A stretch of DNA of 64,000 nt from Trifolium pratense (lineage: Eukaryota; Streptophyta; Magnoliopsida; Fabales; Fabaceae), in contig NC_060062.1 in NCBI RefSeq assembly GCF_020283565.1, forward strand, positions 5,183,322 to 5,247,321, read 5' to 3'. Positions within the stretch are counted from its first letter, which is position 1, and every line of letters starts with the position of its first letter. The position numbers were made by a program, and so were the translations under genes. Of the stretch, positions 48,700 through 59,729 are shown piece after piece. Under the pieces are notes generated by a model, which was not told the origin of the DNA, searched no databases, and saw nothing but the letters and a program-made list of their open reading frames with translations.

Positions 48700-50706
48700 A
48701 TGGGTTCTTCTACACGATTGGCTAAACTCATTTCCACCATTGCTTTTTCCACTTATTTCTTTATCATCATTTTTCAAGTCCCCATTTTCAGGTATCATCG
48801 TCATCCTCATTTCCCCTTTAAACCTTTTCTCTTTTAACACTTCACTATATCTGAAAAGTATAAATGTATCTTTCATTTTATTATGGTACAATTATTATTC
48901 CTTTTATTAACCTATTGCCTCCGTTTTTATTTTTATTTTTATTTTTAATTCTATAACATGATTATTGTAGCTTTCTTCATTGAAATCAGATTATACATTT
49001 TCAATTTTATATTCTGCAAATTAGGGTTAATCATCAATCTTAATAATGGCTTTCAATTTCTGTGGATTAAGTGTATTTTATAGAGGTGTAAAATCCATTT
49101 GTTACAAATTGGTGTAATTAGGTTCAGCTTAAGGAGCTAGTCCTATGCAACATCAGTATATAAATTCGACACATTTTTTTTGTTCGTTAACCCTCTGATT
49201 CCAAGGGAATGAACCCCTGTGATCCGGAGTTCAGCTTAGATATAAGTAAAGTCTCATAAAAAATTGTTTCACACATGATTTGAACTCAGGTTCGAACGAT
49301 TCTTTTTTATGTGAAATTCATTAACCACTTAAGCTCAATCACTTGGTTCATCGCATGTTTTCTTAATATAAGTGATTACTATGAAGCACAGACACCGGAT
49401 ACGACACAGACGTTGACACGACGACACCGATAATAGTCTCAGAAAATGACATAATTCAGTGTAATCATAAGTGTTGGTGTCGTGTCGGTGCCTGACACCA
49501 ACTCGTGTCCGATACCGGGACACGCCTAATCTGAGGAGTGTCCGTGTTGTGATTGATATAGTATTTATAAGGAGAGTATTTATAATTCGCTTTGTTTGAG
49601 CAAACATCAAAACAACACAAAAAATATACAATCATAGTGGAATCTAGAATATAGAAAATTATGACATTAATTGGGTTCATAATTGCAGTGTAACTGGCTC
49701 AGGGTCATATACTAATGGTGTCTGTGTTTTTAATTCTTGCAATAACCAACACCAAAAGCTTGAAATGTAGTTCTGAGTTAGTAGTACTTTGAATTTTCAA
49801 ATCATGTTTCAGTTATAAATATTTCAATAGAATCAAAACAATGCTTTTCGTATTGTAGTGCTGCAAGTAACAAAGGCTTTATTTCTTTCTTTCTCAGTGT
49901 TCCATGCAGAAAGGGAATCTGCACGACGCCATTAGAATTGACATCTTCTCAATTAATTGCAAGTGAAGTGGTTCCTCTTTTCATAGTGAAAGCTCTTATC
50001 TACCCAGGAGCACTTGCAAGAGCTATTTTCAAGCAGAAAACCATCCCAAGTTACCGAAACCTGTTGCACGATTTCAATACAAGGACAATCTCTGTTGCAT
50101 CAGAACTCCAACGGCTAGAGGTTGATTATTTTTTTGGTATTGACTGAAAAGAAAAACATTGCCTCAAACAAGTGTTGTTTAATAGCGCGGTTATAGCAGT
50201 GCTATAGCTTTATAGTGTAACGCAGTTTGAACAAATTGATATTCTTCTGCATTACGCTAGTACAACTTTTTGTCCAATAGCAGCTATAGCACTGTTGTAT
50301 AGCGAAATTTGAACAACTATTTTCTGTAATCTGCGATATTCAACGTTGCCTTAAGTTGTATTGATGAATGAAATTGAACTCTCTGAAGGGTTTAGCTTTG
50401 GCACTCATTTTTCAAGTTGGGTTCTTCCTGCAGGTTCTTGCAGGGAGCTATTTGTCTGTCGGAGGAGCAATCTTGGGTCTGATAAAACCGGGCAGAATGG
50501 GACTTTTTGGAATACTTCTTTTGATGTGGGGTCTCATTAGAGAACTCATCATGGGAAAATCTGGTTTTAGTTATGCAAAGGGTATCCAAATCTATCCAAC
50601 CATTTTTATTGCTCTAGTATCAGCATTCTTTTCCATTACAAGGGATGTCAGAAAGATAATTAGGACCTTTAATCTAAAGCATATTCGGAAGGCAAAACAT
50701 TTCTAA
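48700..50706 (+). CDS. Plant membrane protein of unknown function, 3 exons, 195 aa
   Basis: Exons: 48700-48791, 49898-50120, 50434-50706; the phases join cleanly (Ser codon AG|T across intron 1). Four hydrophobic segments are visible: LISTIAFSTYFFIIIFQVPIF near the N-terminus, ASEVVPLFIVKALIYPGAL, the pair around LSVGGAILGLI and MGLFGILLLMWGLI, and IYPTIFIALVSAFFSI near the C-terminus. Loops are basic (ARAIFKQKTIPSYRN, RDVRKIIRTFNLKHIRKAKHF). The family seems plant-specific, and I cannot assign a function. The basic C-terminal tail suggests a cytosolic end. A run of in-frame codons upstream of the exon-3 acceptor could be read through, but the acceptor TTCCTGCAG at 50433 is strong. Confidence 0.82.
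49173..49350 (-). mobile_element. tRNA-derived SINE in intron 1 of the membrane-protein gene
   Basis: The minus-strand A-box-like TTGAGCTTAAGTGGTTAATG lies at about 49338 and a B box GTTCGAACCTGAGTTC at about 49295. The plus-strand poly-T at 49173-49181 is the tail. It is related to the copy at 52.0-52.2 kb (shared AAAAAATTGTT and flanks). Confidence 0.68.
49380..49562. repeat. GTGTCxGACAC dispersed repeat, intron 1 of the membrane-protein gene
   Basis: It starts ATGAAGCACAGACACCGGATA and ends GAGGAGTGTCCGTGTTGTGA, so the ends are weakly inverted (CACAGACAC versus GTGTCCGTG). The interior is full of GACACxGA/TGTCGGTG motifs. It belongs to the family at 14.9, 21.7 and 35.6 kb. Confidence 0.75.
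50160..50354. repeat. Dispersed GCTATAG repeat, copy 3 (intron 2 of the membrane-protein gene)
   Basis: It starts AAGTGTTGTTTAATAGCGC and ends GCGATATTCAACGTTGCC, an imperfect terminal inverted repeat. The flanks TTGCCTCAA (left) and TTGCCTTAA (right) could be a 9-bp target-site duplication with one mismatch. The interior has GGTTATAGCAGTGCTATAG and TTGTCCAATAGCAGCTATAG. It is related to the copies at 21.4 and 36.7 kb. Confidence 0.7.
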
Positions 50707-52009
50707 ATGAATGGAAAGTCGAGACTGGGATACATGCGTTGTGATTTATGATGCTTGAATCTGACATGACAGGTAGTTTGGTAGGTAGGAATTCTTCTGC
50801 TTACTGTTAAAATCAATTTTGTAAACACAGGAATACGACTTCTTAATCTTAGGGTAGCCATCGGAGAATATGCAGCAATTTTTATGGATTATGTGTGAAT
50901 GAGGATGTGTTGGTTAGACAATATATAGAACCTGATTTAACAGGACATAATTCTTAGGAAGTTTATAATGCAGCCTAGTGTGCACTTTTAGTTCTTTCAC
51001 TGATTTGTTAAATCTAACCAAATGGAAGGCAATTACTAGAAACCAAACAAGACAAATTCAAGGAATGAGTTGTAGACATAGGGAATGTTTTGCATTGTGG
51101 TTCATAACAGAATATTGTAAATTCTGAGTCATGAAATGCGACAGATCTGTGTCTTGACACTTGCAAAATTATGTTGGTAACAATGCAAGCATAACCATAT
51201 ATAGTCACCTGATCTTCTTTATCAGTCAGTGTGATTATTCTGAATAGAGGATTTGCAGAATTCTCTAGAAATTTGCATTATACTGCTCATTGTACAATTT
51301 CAATTCTTTCATTGCATATATTAAATCTAGAGATGTTATTTCGAAAAACTCACGAGTTGTTAGATATAGTTACAACGTTGATTTTTGATTTGTTAATCAA
51401 CGGTTAAAAATATTCATTTTACATTCTAAAGCAAATTATTACTATCGTTTTTTGAGAAAATTACTTATATTAAATCTTTGTGATTACCGATGATTTCCAC
51501 TGCGGATTTGTACAAAGTACTGAAATACACACTTAGTTGGATTCTTTGTTGAATGTGGTAACAGTTAAGAGAAGAAATTTTGTTAGGGTAAATTTTGCTA
51601 TGCCACAACCACAAGTCAGCTAAGTTGTGCATATAGTACACAATGTTTTCTTCACCCTTGAATGATACTAGATTTAAGATGAATCCTCTGCATTGGATTT
51701 TCTCCTTACCCCCAAAAAACCCAAATACAGGGAAACCACTGACCTCCAAAGTCACCTAGATGGAAAATTGCCACATTCATCACCTACCACCCTTTGCCTT
51801 TGATTCTCCATCCCCCTATCCCCTTTGAAATTAATTATTTTCTTTACATTTTTCCAAAACAAATTGCCCAAATTTTCGATGTTGGCTTTTAGTGAATCAT
51901 CAGAGGAAATTAAATCATTCAAAAATGGAGATTATGATGAAATCCAAATGTAAAATGTAATGTTGTGTATGTGCACAGGAGAATTAACAAGTTTTTTTTG
52001 TTTTAACGA
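50707..52009. other. 3' flank of the membrane-protein gene and spacer; no gene
   Basis: The first about 250 bp are likely 3' UTR. No domain is recognisable in the short frames, and no element with readable ends was found. Confidence 0.45.
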
Positions 52010-52190
52010 GGTTCCGACTTTTTTTTAGAAAAGAGTCTTAATAGTCTTGAGTTGATTTTGAGGTAAATAAAATCTAATAAAAAATTGTTCCACTAATGAA
52101 TCAAATTCGATTTTTTTCAAATCGAAAGATTCTTCCTCAAAAGTAGTTCGCTAATCACTAAGTTCAACCACTTGATCAAAATTACATGAA
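52010..52190 (-). mobile_element. Decayed SINE related to the copy at 49.2 kb
   Basis: The minus strand carries TGATCAAGTGGTTGAACTTAG (A-box-like), and the interior AAAAAATTGTTCCACTAATGA parallels AAAAAATTGTTTCACACATGA of the 49.2-kb SINE. The plus-strand T-runs near 51990-52026 would be the tail side. The B box is degenerate. Confidence 0.5.
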
Positions 52191-52358
52191 ATGATCTATC
52201 AGCACGAATACAAGACTTATATTTAACAAAGGTTCAATTAGACTCGACCATCCAAAAGATCAATTCCCATTAATCTATTAAATTTTAGAAAATATAATAT
52301 TTTTATTAATTTATGAATTGAAAACCATTTTTCTAATTCAAAAGGTAAATTAGTTTAG

Positions 52359-53069
52359 GCTTAAATGCAGTTTTGACCCCCTAAGTTTCACAATTGCTTT
52401 GATTTTGGTCCCCCACATTTTAATTGCTTGATTTTAACCCCCTAAGTTTCACAATTGCTTGATTTTAGCCCTCCAAGTTTCAATTGCTCGATTTTGGCCC
52501 CCCAAGTTTACCCCCTTTTGCATTTGCTAGCCTCCCGTTGAATTTTTTGATTAAAAATTGGTTATGTGGCATTTTAAAATTAAATAAGTATTTAAAAATA
52601 AAAAAATAAATTACAAATTGTTTTTTAAAAACTAAATTATAATTTTTTTTATTATATGTAGTTTGTAAAATAATTTTGTTATATAAAAAAGTAAAAAAAA
52701 AACATTTTATGAATTATTTTTTAAAAACTTTGTAAACTTTTTTTTAAATAAAAAATAATTATTAAACTTTTTATTAAAAAAACAATTTTTAATACATTTT
52801 TATAAAAGCAAATATTATTATTTTTTAATTAAAACATATTTTTAATTTTTTTAAAATGTCGCATAAGCAATTTATAGTCAAAAAAGTTAACGGGGGGCTA
52901 GCAAATGCAAAAGGGGGTAAACTTGGGGGGCCAAAATCGAGCAATTGAAACTTGAAAGGCTAAAATCAAGCAATTGTGAAACTTAGAGGGTTAAAATCAA
53001 GCAATTGAAATGTGGGGGGCCAAAATCAAGCAATTGTGAAACTTGAGAGGCCAAAACTGCATTTAAGCC
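52359..53069. mobile_element. 711-bp Mutator-like element with very long terminal inverted repeats
   Basis: The ends are inverted: left GGCTTAAATGCAGTTTTG, and right CAAAACTGCATTTAAGCC. The arms extend about 200 bp and consist of reiterated units (CAATTGCTTGATTTTxxCCCCCxAAGTTT) four to five times per arm. The flanking 9 bp are ATTAGTTTA (52350-52358) and AATAGTTTA (53070-53078), one mismatch, a likely Mutator-type duplication. The centre (52540-52860) is almost pure A/T. No coding capacity. Confidence 0.85.
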
Positions 53070-53428
53070 AATAGTTTAACATTTTTTCACAACCTAAAAG
53101 TAATAAATCTTTGAAAAAATATATTTCATAGTTAGTTTTTTACCTATGATAGTATATCCCAAAATTTGTTTTGAGTTGTTAATCGATGTCTTTATTCGAC
53201 AATGTCAATATTATTATTAGATTAATTAATAGCTCTATTTTATTTGTTTTTTTTTTTTGTGAAATCATTTCGTCTATTTAACAAATAAAAATAAACAAAT
53301 ATGAAATAACTCCCATTAAAAAAATAATAATAATAAACAAATAACAAGAAAGAATGGACACGAAAGCTTGAAATAGTGCAATGGCTGCTACAAAACTAAC
53401 CCGTTAAACGCCGTCGTTTAAGTGCAAC

Positions 53429-53436
53429 TATATAAA
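53429..53436 (+). promoter_or_regulatory. TATA box of the isopropylmalate isomerase small-subunit gene
   Basis: TATATAAA about 93 bp before the ATG at 53529, the expected spacing for a short 5' UTR. Confidence 0.65.
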
Positions 53437-53528
53437 TGAAAATTAACGAAAACACAAGCGCCGCATAAACACGATCATTGCGAGAGAAGCAAAACCAGTG
53501 AGTGTCTGCTTCTTGTGAACTCAAAACG

Positions 53529-54281
53529 ATGGCGTTTTTCTCTTCAACTGCAACCGTTCCACAAAACCTCACTTTCGTTTCCTCTAACAAACTCTCATTC
53601 TCTCCTTCTTCCACGACGTCGTTTAACTTCGTTTCATTTCCCTCATTTCAATCCAAGTTCTGCAAAACCATTACTTCCTCTCCACAAATCACACGCGCAC
53701 ACGCGCCTCCTACTCCTTCAACCGAAACCACCACCGCCTCATCCTTCCATGGTCTCTGCTACGTCGTCGGCGACAACATCGACACCGATCAGATCATCCC
53801 CGCCGAACATCTCACTCTCGTCCCTTCTAAGCCTGACGAGTACCAGAAGCTTGGTTCATTTGCCCTAATCGGACTCCCCGATTCGTACACCGTACGATTT
53901 GTTGAATCCGGTGAGACCAAAACGAAATACTCTATCATCATCGGCGGTGCTAATTTTGGCTGTGGATCTTCCCGTGAGCATGCTCCGGTGGCTTTAGGTG
54001 CTTCCGGTGCTGCTGCTGTTGTGGCGGAATCTTATGCGCGGATCTTTTTCCGGAACTCGGTGGCTACTGGTGAGGTGTATCCTTTGGAGTCGGAGACCAG
54101 GTTATGCGAGGAGTGTCGCACAGGAGATGTGGTGACAGTTGAGCTCGCGGAGAATCGTTTGATTAATCATACTACTGGAAAGGAGTATCAGTTGAAGCCA
54201 ATTGGAGATGCCGGTCCGGTGATTGAGGCTGGTGGGATCTTTGCTTATGCTAGGAAAACTGGCATGATTCCTACTCGATGA
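53529..54281 (+). CDS. leuD: 3-isopropylmalate dehydratase (isomerase) small subunit, plastid
   Basis: Small subunit of the aconitase-family enzyme that interconverts 2- and 3-isopropylmalate in leucine synthesis; Brassicaceae paralogues also serve Met-chain elongation. It partners with the large LeuC-type subunit in the chloroplast stroma. 250 aa, single exon. Residues 1 to about 58 are Ser/Thr/Phe-rich with few acidic residues, a transit peptide. The catalytic swivel domain follows: VVGDNIDTDQIIPAEHL (79-95), GGANFGCGSSREHAPVALGASG (139-160, substrate-binding GCGSSREH), ESYARIFFRNSVATGEVYPL. The Met at 53529 is chosen for its AACGATGGC context and because the nine residues before it (MSASCELKT) overlap the expected leader. 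The coding region is GC-richer than its neighbourhood. Confidence 0.95.
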   Translation: MAFFSSTATVPQNLTFVSSNKLSFSPSSTTSFNFVSFPSFQSKFCKTITSSPQITRAHAPPTPSTETTTASSFHGLCYVVGDNIDTDQIIPAEHLTLVPSKPDEYQKLGSFALIGLPDSYTVRFVESGETKTKYSIIIGGANFGCGSSREHAPVALGASGAAAVVAESYARIFFRNSVATGEVYPLESETRLCEECRTGDVVTVELAENRLINHTTGKEYQLKPIGDAGPVIEAGGIFAYARKTGMIPTR

Positions 54282-54440
54282 GGTATTGTGTTTTTTTTTT
54301 TTTTGTTCTTTCTTTGTTGCATTTGTTTCGTAATTGTTTAATACAATGGTGTAGGAAAATCAGGGAACATATGTGAAAAATGAAAATCTTATGAAGATTA
54401 ATATTTATGAATACATGAAAAGATGGAGAATAAGTTATTG

Positions 54441-54664
54441 GGCCTCTATTTTCCGTTTGTTTACAATCATAAAAATCAGTATTTTTTTAGAAAATGATTT
54501 ACAAAAAAATAGATTTTGAAGAAAGCTATTGAAAATAGCTTTTCATTTTGAAGAAAAAAATGATTTTTTTACTAAAATGATTTTTGAAAAAAATCTGAAA
54601 CAAACACAAGTAAAATAAAAAAAAATAGATTTTTTTGCTAAAAAATCTGAAACAAACAGGGCCA
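54441..54664. mobile_element. MITE-like inverted repeat of about 224 bp
   Basis: The left end GGCCTCTATTTTCCGTTTGTTT pairs with the right end, which read inward is GGCCCTGTTTGTTTCAGATTT. The interior alternates AAAATGATTTTT, AAAAATAGATTTT and TTGAAAATAGC motifs in both orientations. TTATTG occurs at both flanks but spacing is approximate. Confidence 0.6.
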
Positions 54665-57600
54665 TTATTGAATCAAAGTTAGTTATGAATCATTATGAAT
54701 CAAAGTAAGATTCCTATACTGGTCTTTTATGGTACTCATTGTGAGCTTTTTCTATGCTGTTGATTGTGAAAAACAAACTTGAGGCATTAGGCAATATTAG
54801 ATGAGATTAAGGGGCATTGCACTCTAGGAATCAGTTTTACATTCCCATTCAACGAGAACGTATTACTTTTTCACTTCATATCAGAGTGGAGCAACATGTT
54901 AGAATAATGAATTCATGTGTAAAATTGGTTTGCACCCTTTGAAATCATATTAGATATGTGTGTTTGTTTGAGCGTTTGGAAATTGGTTTTGAATGAACTT
55001 GATGTGATAAACTAGTTTTGGCTAAAATTTAGTTTGAGGTGGACTAATTAATAGTTAGATGTTTTTCTTGAAAGCAGGTTTGTAGTGAAACTTAGTGTAA
55101 AATTGTCAAGTTCATTTTATTATTCTTGGTCAAACTTGCTTTCGAGAGCAAGATAAATTTTGATTTATAACGACCGAACATTTTTATTTTTATTTCATAA
55201 CTATGTTTACTTCTTCAAAACCCACTTTAGAAGTGCTCCATCATTCTTCCAATCTTTATACTATAGTTCCACTACTAAAATGATATAATTAAATGAGGCT
55301 GGCTACCTAGGTCTAACAAAGTTACAATGTTCTATTAGAAAGCATATTTAGTGACAAACCATTTAAATAAAACTATTTGTGAACATGTGATCAACCAACG
55401 CAAATCAAAAGCCTTTATATGCTCAATAAATAAAAACTAGTTGTGAACCCGCACCTTATAAAAAGCACGTGGTGTTGAAGGCTTCAAGCTTTTCACTTTT
55501 CAGTGAGTTAACTTCTACTCTAATTACTCTTCGCTTTTTCTCTAGGCGGATTTCTTCTAAAATGTAAATGAAAACTTTGTTATTTTACCATTATAGTTAA
55601 GTTACATGAACTATTTGTAACTTTAAGCATATGTAGAATGGTAATAAAATGAGGTTTTGGGTACCTGAATACTCAAATGGGTTACCTTGGGAAAGAATTA
55701 GTGGTGATGGTACTGGTAGTATTATCATCTTGAAAATCGCTTGAAACTTGGAACTGTTTTCCTGTGGAAGACCTGCATGTGTTGTGGCTTTATGCCTTTT
55801 GAATCTTCAGAGCCTTTTTCCTTATTACTTTACAATTTACATGTGTCACGTCAAGACTTATAGAATCGCTGTTGCTATGAAAATATGGATAGTAAATGTG
55901 ACAGACTGCATACCCAGCTATTGTAAAGCTTGCATATTTCTAGCAGTAGAAGTCAACTTAATTTGAAAGATATTACACTTTGCATAGTTGACATAGAGAA
56001 GAATTGGTGCCCGTAACATCTCTCTAAAGATGTACGGAGAATTAGAATACTGTTAGGAAACACACAGAACAAAGGCATCAGTAAACTAGCTAAAGTCCTG
56101 GCCAGGCATTTCCCTACATAATAATATATATTTTAAACTTCATAGACGAAGGTTCTGTTTGGTTAGCTTTTGAAAAAAGTATTTCAAAGTTATCTAAAAA
56201 TATTGTTCAGGGATACTACATAGGTAGAAGTTATATTTTGTTTGGTTACTGTTAGTGTTGAGAAGTCCCATATTAGATGAGATATGGCCTGTGTTTATAA
56301 GTGGTGGTAGGTGAAACCTTACACGTCGATTTTGCAAGGTTGAGTTATGCCCAACTCAGATTTTAATATGGTTTATTATAGCCCAATAGATCTTGAATTA
56401 TTATAAAGTGCTTTTATTTTCCTAAAAACTAAAAGGATTTTTTCATGTGATTAAGTTGAAATGAACGAACTCTTAGTCTAGAAATTATCTAGCTTATAGC
56501 AGGTTATACAAATTTGGCTTATTCTTCTGACCCTGCAATGCGAGAACATAGGATTGCATGAATTGAAATCTTGATAGTGTATCCAGAGTTGTCAGTTAGG
56601 AGAATCCATAAAAGTCCGGAGTGTCTCTTGAAAACTTCAAGGTTATGTTCGAATTCTTCTCGTCCATTACAAGTCATCCTAACTTAAGAATGAAACTCTG
56701 AATACAAAAGAGTAAGCTAACTTTACCAACATTGGTTGCTTTTGGATTAGGTTATGAACTAAGAATTTGGGCTTCTCGTATAAGTACTAGGATAAGCGTT
56801 TGATTAACCTGTTTACCTAAACAGTCCCTTTTTTTCATTTCATATTTGATTGTGGTTGTGGACATAGACTTGTGCATTTGGCTACACCCTGAAATTAAGC
56901 ACTGAATTGCAGAATACTATTATGGAAACCATTTTAGATTCACAAAGTGAATTGGGATTTGCAAAATGTGTTGCTTAAATCAATGGCCTTTGGGCTTGGT
57001 AGTTCAGACTAGCAGCGTATATTTATTAGTGGACCTGCCCATTTGAAGCATGTATTTTCTCTGGCAATATATTCATATATAACTTATATAAATTAGACTT
57101 CAATTGACCGATGAAAAGTAGTTTGTAATCAAATGAGTATGCAACTTTAACAGACTTCTTATCGTTCTGCAATTATGATGGTACATCTATAAAATTGTTG
57201 ATAATAGATTATAAAGATACCTTTGTCATTCTCCTAAGCTTTTGTTGTTTGATTTGTTGACAACATTCAACAAGGTTATGTTCTGTTCCAATCATCATTT
57301 TCGTAAGTTTAAGTTATTGTGCTAACTAATATGTATGTTCTTGATATTTCTTAAACTTGTGGGCTTTGCTGTTCATTTATATTTGCTATTCAATTAGATG
57401 CAAACATACATTAGTTCTATGGTTTCTTTATGATTCTAACATCTCATGCGTGGACATCCATTGGGATGTTAAATTTTTACCTTCCAGGGAAAGTCATGTT
57501 GGCATACAGCAGTAAATGTTTCGGGAGGTTGACTAGAATTGTTTGCCTGCGTTCACGGATTCAGTTCAGATTCTCTCTTCATGCAGCTTTGGTAAAAATG

Positions 57601-57812
57601 AGTATGAGTATTGTAACTTAATTTGGGATTAGCACTATGAACTATTTTAGGAATATAAAATGTTTAAGGCTTCTATTAATTAGAATATTTGAAACTTTAG
57701 ATACAAGTTGTGTTGGTATATTTTATTTATACTTCTTTACAAGCCTGATTTCCATATGTTTTCTCAAATAAACAAATAAAAATGCAGATGGATTAATATT
57801 TTAGATGTCTAA
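54665..57812. other. Long stretch without a supported gene
   Basis: The sequence is moderately AT-rich and less repetitive than other spacers. A block at about 56245-56370 (GTTGAGAAGTCCCATATTAG, AAGTGGTGGTAGGTGAAACC, GGTTGAGTTATGCCCAAC) looks like part of a TRIM or other LTR of the CCCACATCGG type. Small frames at 55748-55966 and 57430-57621 have no recognisable domain. A long 3' extension or a non-coding transcript of the upstream gene cannot be excluded. Confidence 0.4.
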
Positions 57813-59093
57813 GTATGTGTTTGGTTATGCGTTAAAAATAATTGATTTTGGTAGAATTGAGTTTGACAGAATTGAGTTTGGTCAGAAGTGAGTTAAATAT
57901 AATTGATTTGTGTTTGGATACATTAATGTAAAAATGATTCTCAATATTTGATGTTGTTTGGGTAGTTTGAATTAAAATTGCTTTTGAATGTGTAATTACC
58001 TAAATGGGTTTTACTTGTATTTTAAAACAATATATTTCATTTATATTATAGATAATTATTTAAATTTAATAAATAATTAAAAGATTATTAAAATATATTC
58101 AATAAAATGTGATAATAATTATATTAAAAAATGGTGCTATTTATTATAATAAAATAAAATATTTAAATTTAATAAACAATTCTTTGGACGGTAATTTAAT
58201 AAACTCTTTTCTCTCTCTATTTTTTTTCTTTTGTTGTTTTACTGTATTTAGATTGTTTTAAAGGTACTGTATTTATATTTATTAACTAAAAAATGGGTCT
58301 ATTTTAGATGTATAAATGAGTTTAATTTGTGTATTTTCATAAAATATTAAACAAAATTATTAACAGAAAAGACCATAAATGAGCCGGTGGATATTAAAGA
58401 GCCCATCCATTATAATCTTCTTCACCCTAGTGAGAATGAAGCCGCCACACACACACAAGACAACACAACAAACACTTGATGGGGAGAAGATGAGAACACT
58501 CTAGACCATCAGCTATAAATTTCTTTTGCAAACATCCATCTCTCAATTTTCTGCAATGTTCGACTCTCTCAAGATGTTTAATTCCATGGATGGCATCATC
58601 TTTTCTTCTCTTCAATTCAGTTTTTAGGTTGTCAAAAGTTATAATTTCTCATTTTTATTCTTATTGTTGTTTCAGTTGAAGCTTCCATGGGTGTTCACCA
58701 TTCTTCCTCCCTTAGTTTCTTTTTCACCAAATTTGCAAATCTAAAAAGAAAGTGTTCCAGAGAAAATTGAAGCTTGCATAAAAAAAAAGAGAAAGAAAGT
58801 GTTCTAGAAAATTAAAGAAATTGAAGTTTGAGGAAAAATTGGAGCTTGAGATGAGTTGAGACATGGGTAGTTAGGTAAAATATATTTGTCAATAAAAACC
58901 CAAATTTCCAAATTGCTTCTAGTTGACGCAGAAGCTACGTTTTGTGGCTTCAAGTAAACTCACGTTTTGATGGTATAAGCACGTTTCAGGATTTGCTTTT
59001 TTGTATTGCCCAAACATCACAAAAAGTGACAAAATCGCGTTTGATAAAGAAAACTCACGTTTGGAGTGCTGAAACGCTGAACCAAACATACAC
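57813..59093. mobile_element. PIF/Harbinger-like non-autonomous element, about 1.28 kb
   Basis: TAA flanks both ends (57810-57812 and 59094-59096). The left end is GTATGTGTTTGGTTATGCGT; the right end read inward is GTGTATGTTTGGTTCAGCGT, about 14 of 20 matching without gaps. The subterminal text (AATTGATTTTGGTAGAATTGA) matches the 308-bp element at 29172-29479. The middle (about 58380-58860) is different in composition, with (CA)n and a stretch ending TTGTTGTTTCAGTTGAAGC that looks like a splice acceptor, so a captured gene fragment is possible. No long open frame. Confidence 0.8.
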
Positions 59094-59470
59094 TAAATGC
59101 TTCTAGGAACATAGAAGTGCATGCTTGAATCAGTTACAGAATGACTCTAGAAAAAACTGCAAAATGCATTTTACCCAAAAGTTGTGCGCTGTTCGGATCC
59201 ACTTCATAGGTTTGTTTCAAGCCGTCTCGAAATAGGCTTGATGCAAACCATTTGAGCTAAGGCTCTTGCGCACACTATGATATTCAATATTTAGTAAGAA
59301 AACAAAATGCCGAAGAACACAACATATGTGCATCGATATATGAAAATAAACAATTTACTATATTTTATTGCTTTGTTATGGAAATAATTTATACATTAAC
59401 ACTTATATGATAAATGCGGTCATGACTTGCGGCGCAGAATAAAAAGTAAGGGAGTGAGTATAACAACAAC

Positions 59471-59689
59471 CTGTGCAGTGTGTCCTTTCTATTTACGGAG
59501 TCTAGAAAGATCAACACCATTAGAGGACATATTATTAACAAATGATTGACCCTGTTCATCATCACCACAAGCCCCAATAATTCCACTGGAAATTCCAAAA
59601 CCACTACTAAGACCACGAATTGTATTAGCAACACTTCCACCAGCCATAGTTTTCGTTATAGAAGAATGAGAATCATCATCATCAGAGGA
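59471..59689 (-). pseudogene. Captured exon of a pfkB-family (adenosine-kinase-like) sugar kinase
   Basis: The minus-strand 219 bp (73 codons) encode KTMAGGSVANTIRGLSSGFG, ISSGIIGACGDDEQGQSF and VNNMSSNGVDLSRLRK. This is the early conserved region of plant pfkB carbohydrate kinases (GGSVANT binding motif). An acceptor-like TTTAAG lies at its 5' side and a donor (CACAG|GTTGTT) at its 3' side, so it is a genomic, unspliced exon copy. An in-frame TAG (59491-59489) comes six codons before the donor, and no other exon was found nearby, so it is non-functional. Confidence 0.83.
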
Positions 59690-59729
59690 CTTAAATATAG
59701 TAAATTGTAATTTGTAAATATCCATCTTA

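Noticed and set aside
53515..53868. 117-codon frame overlapping leuD in another frame
   Set aside because: It is a shadow frame of the conserved leuD coding region.
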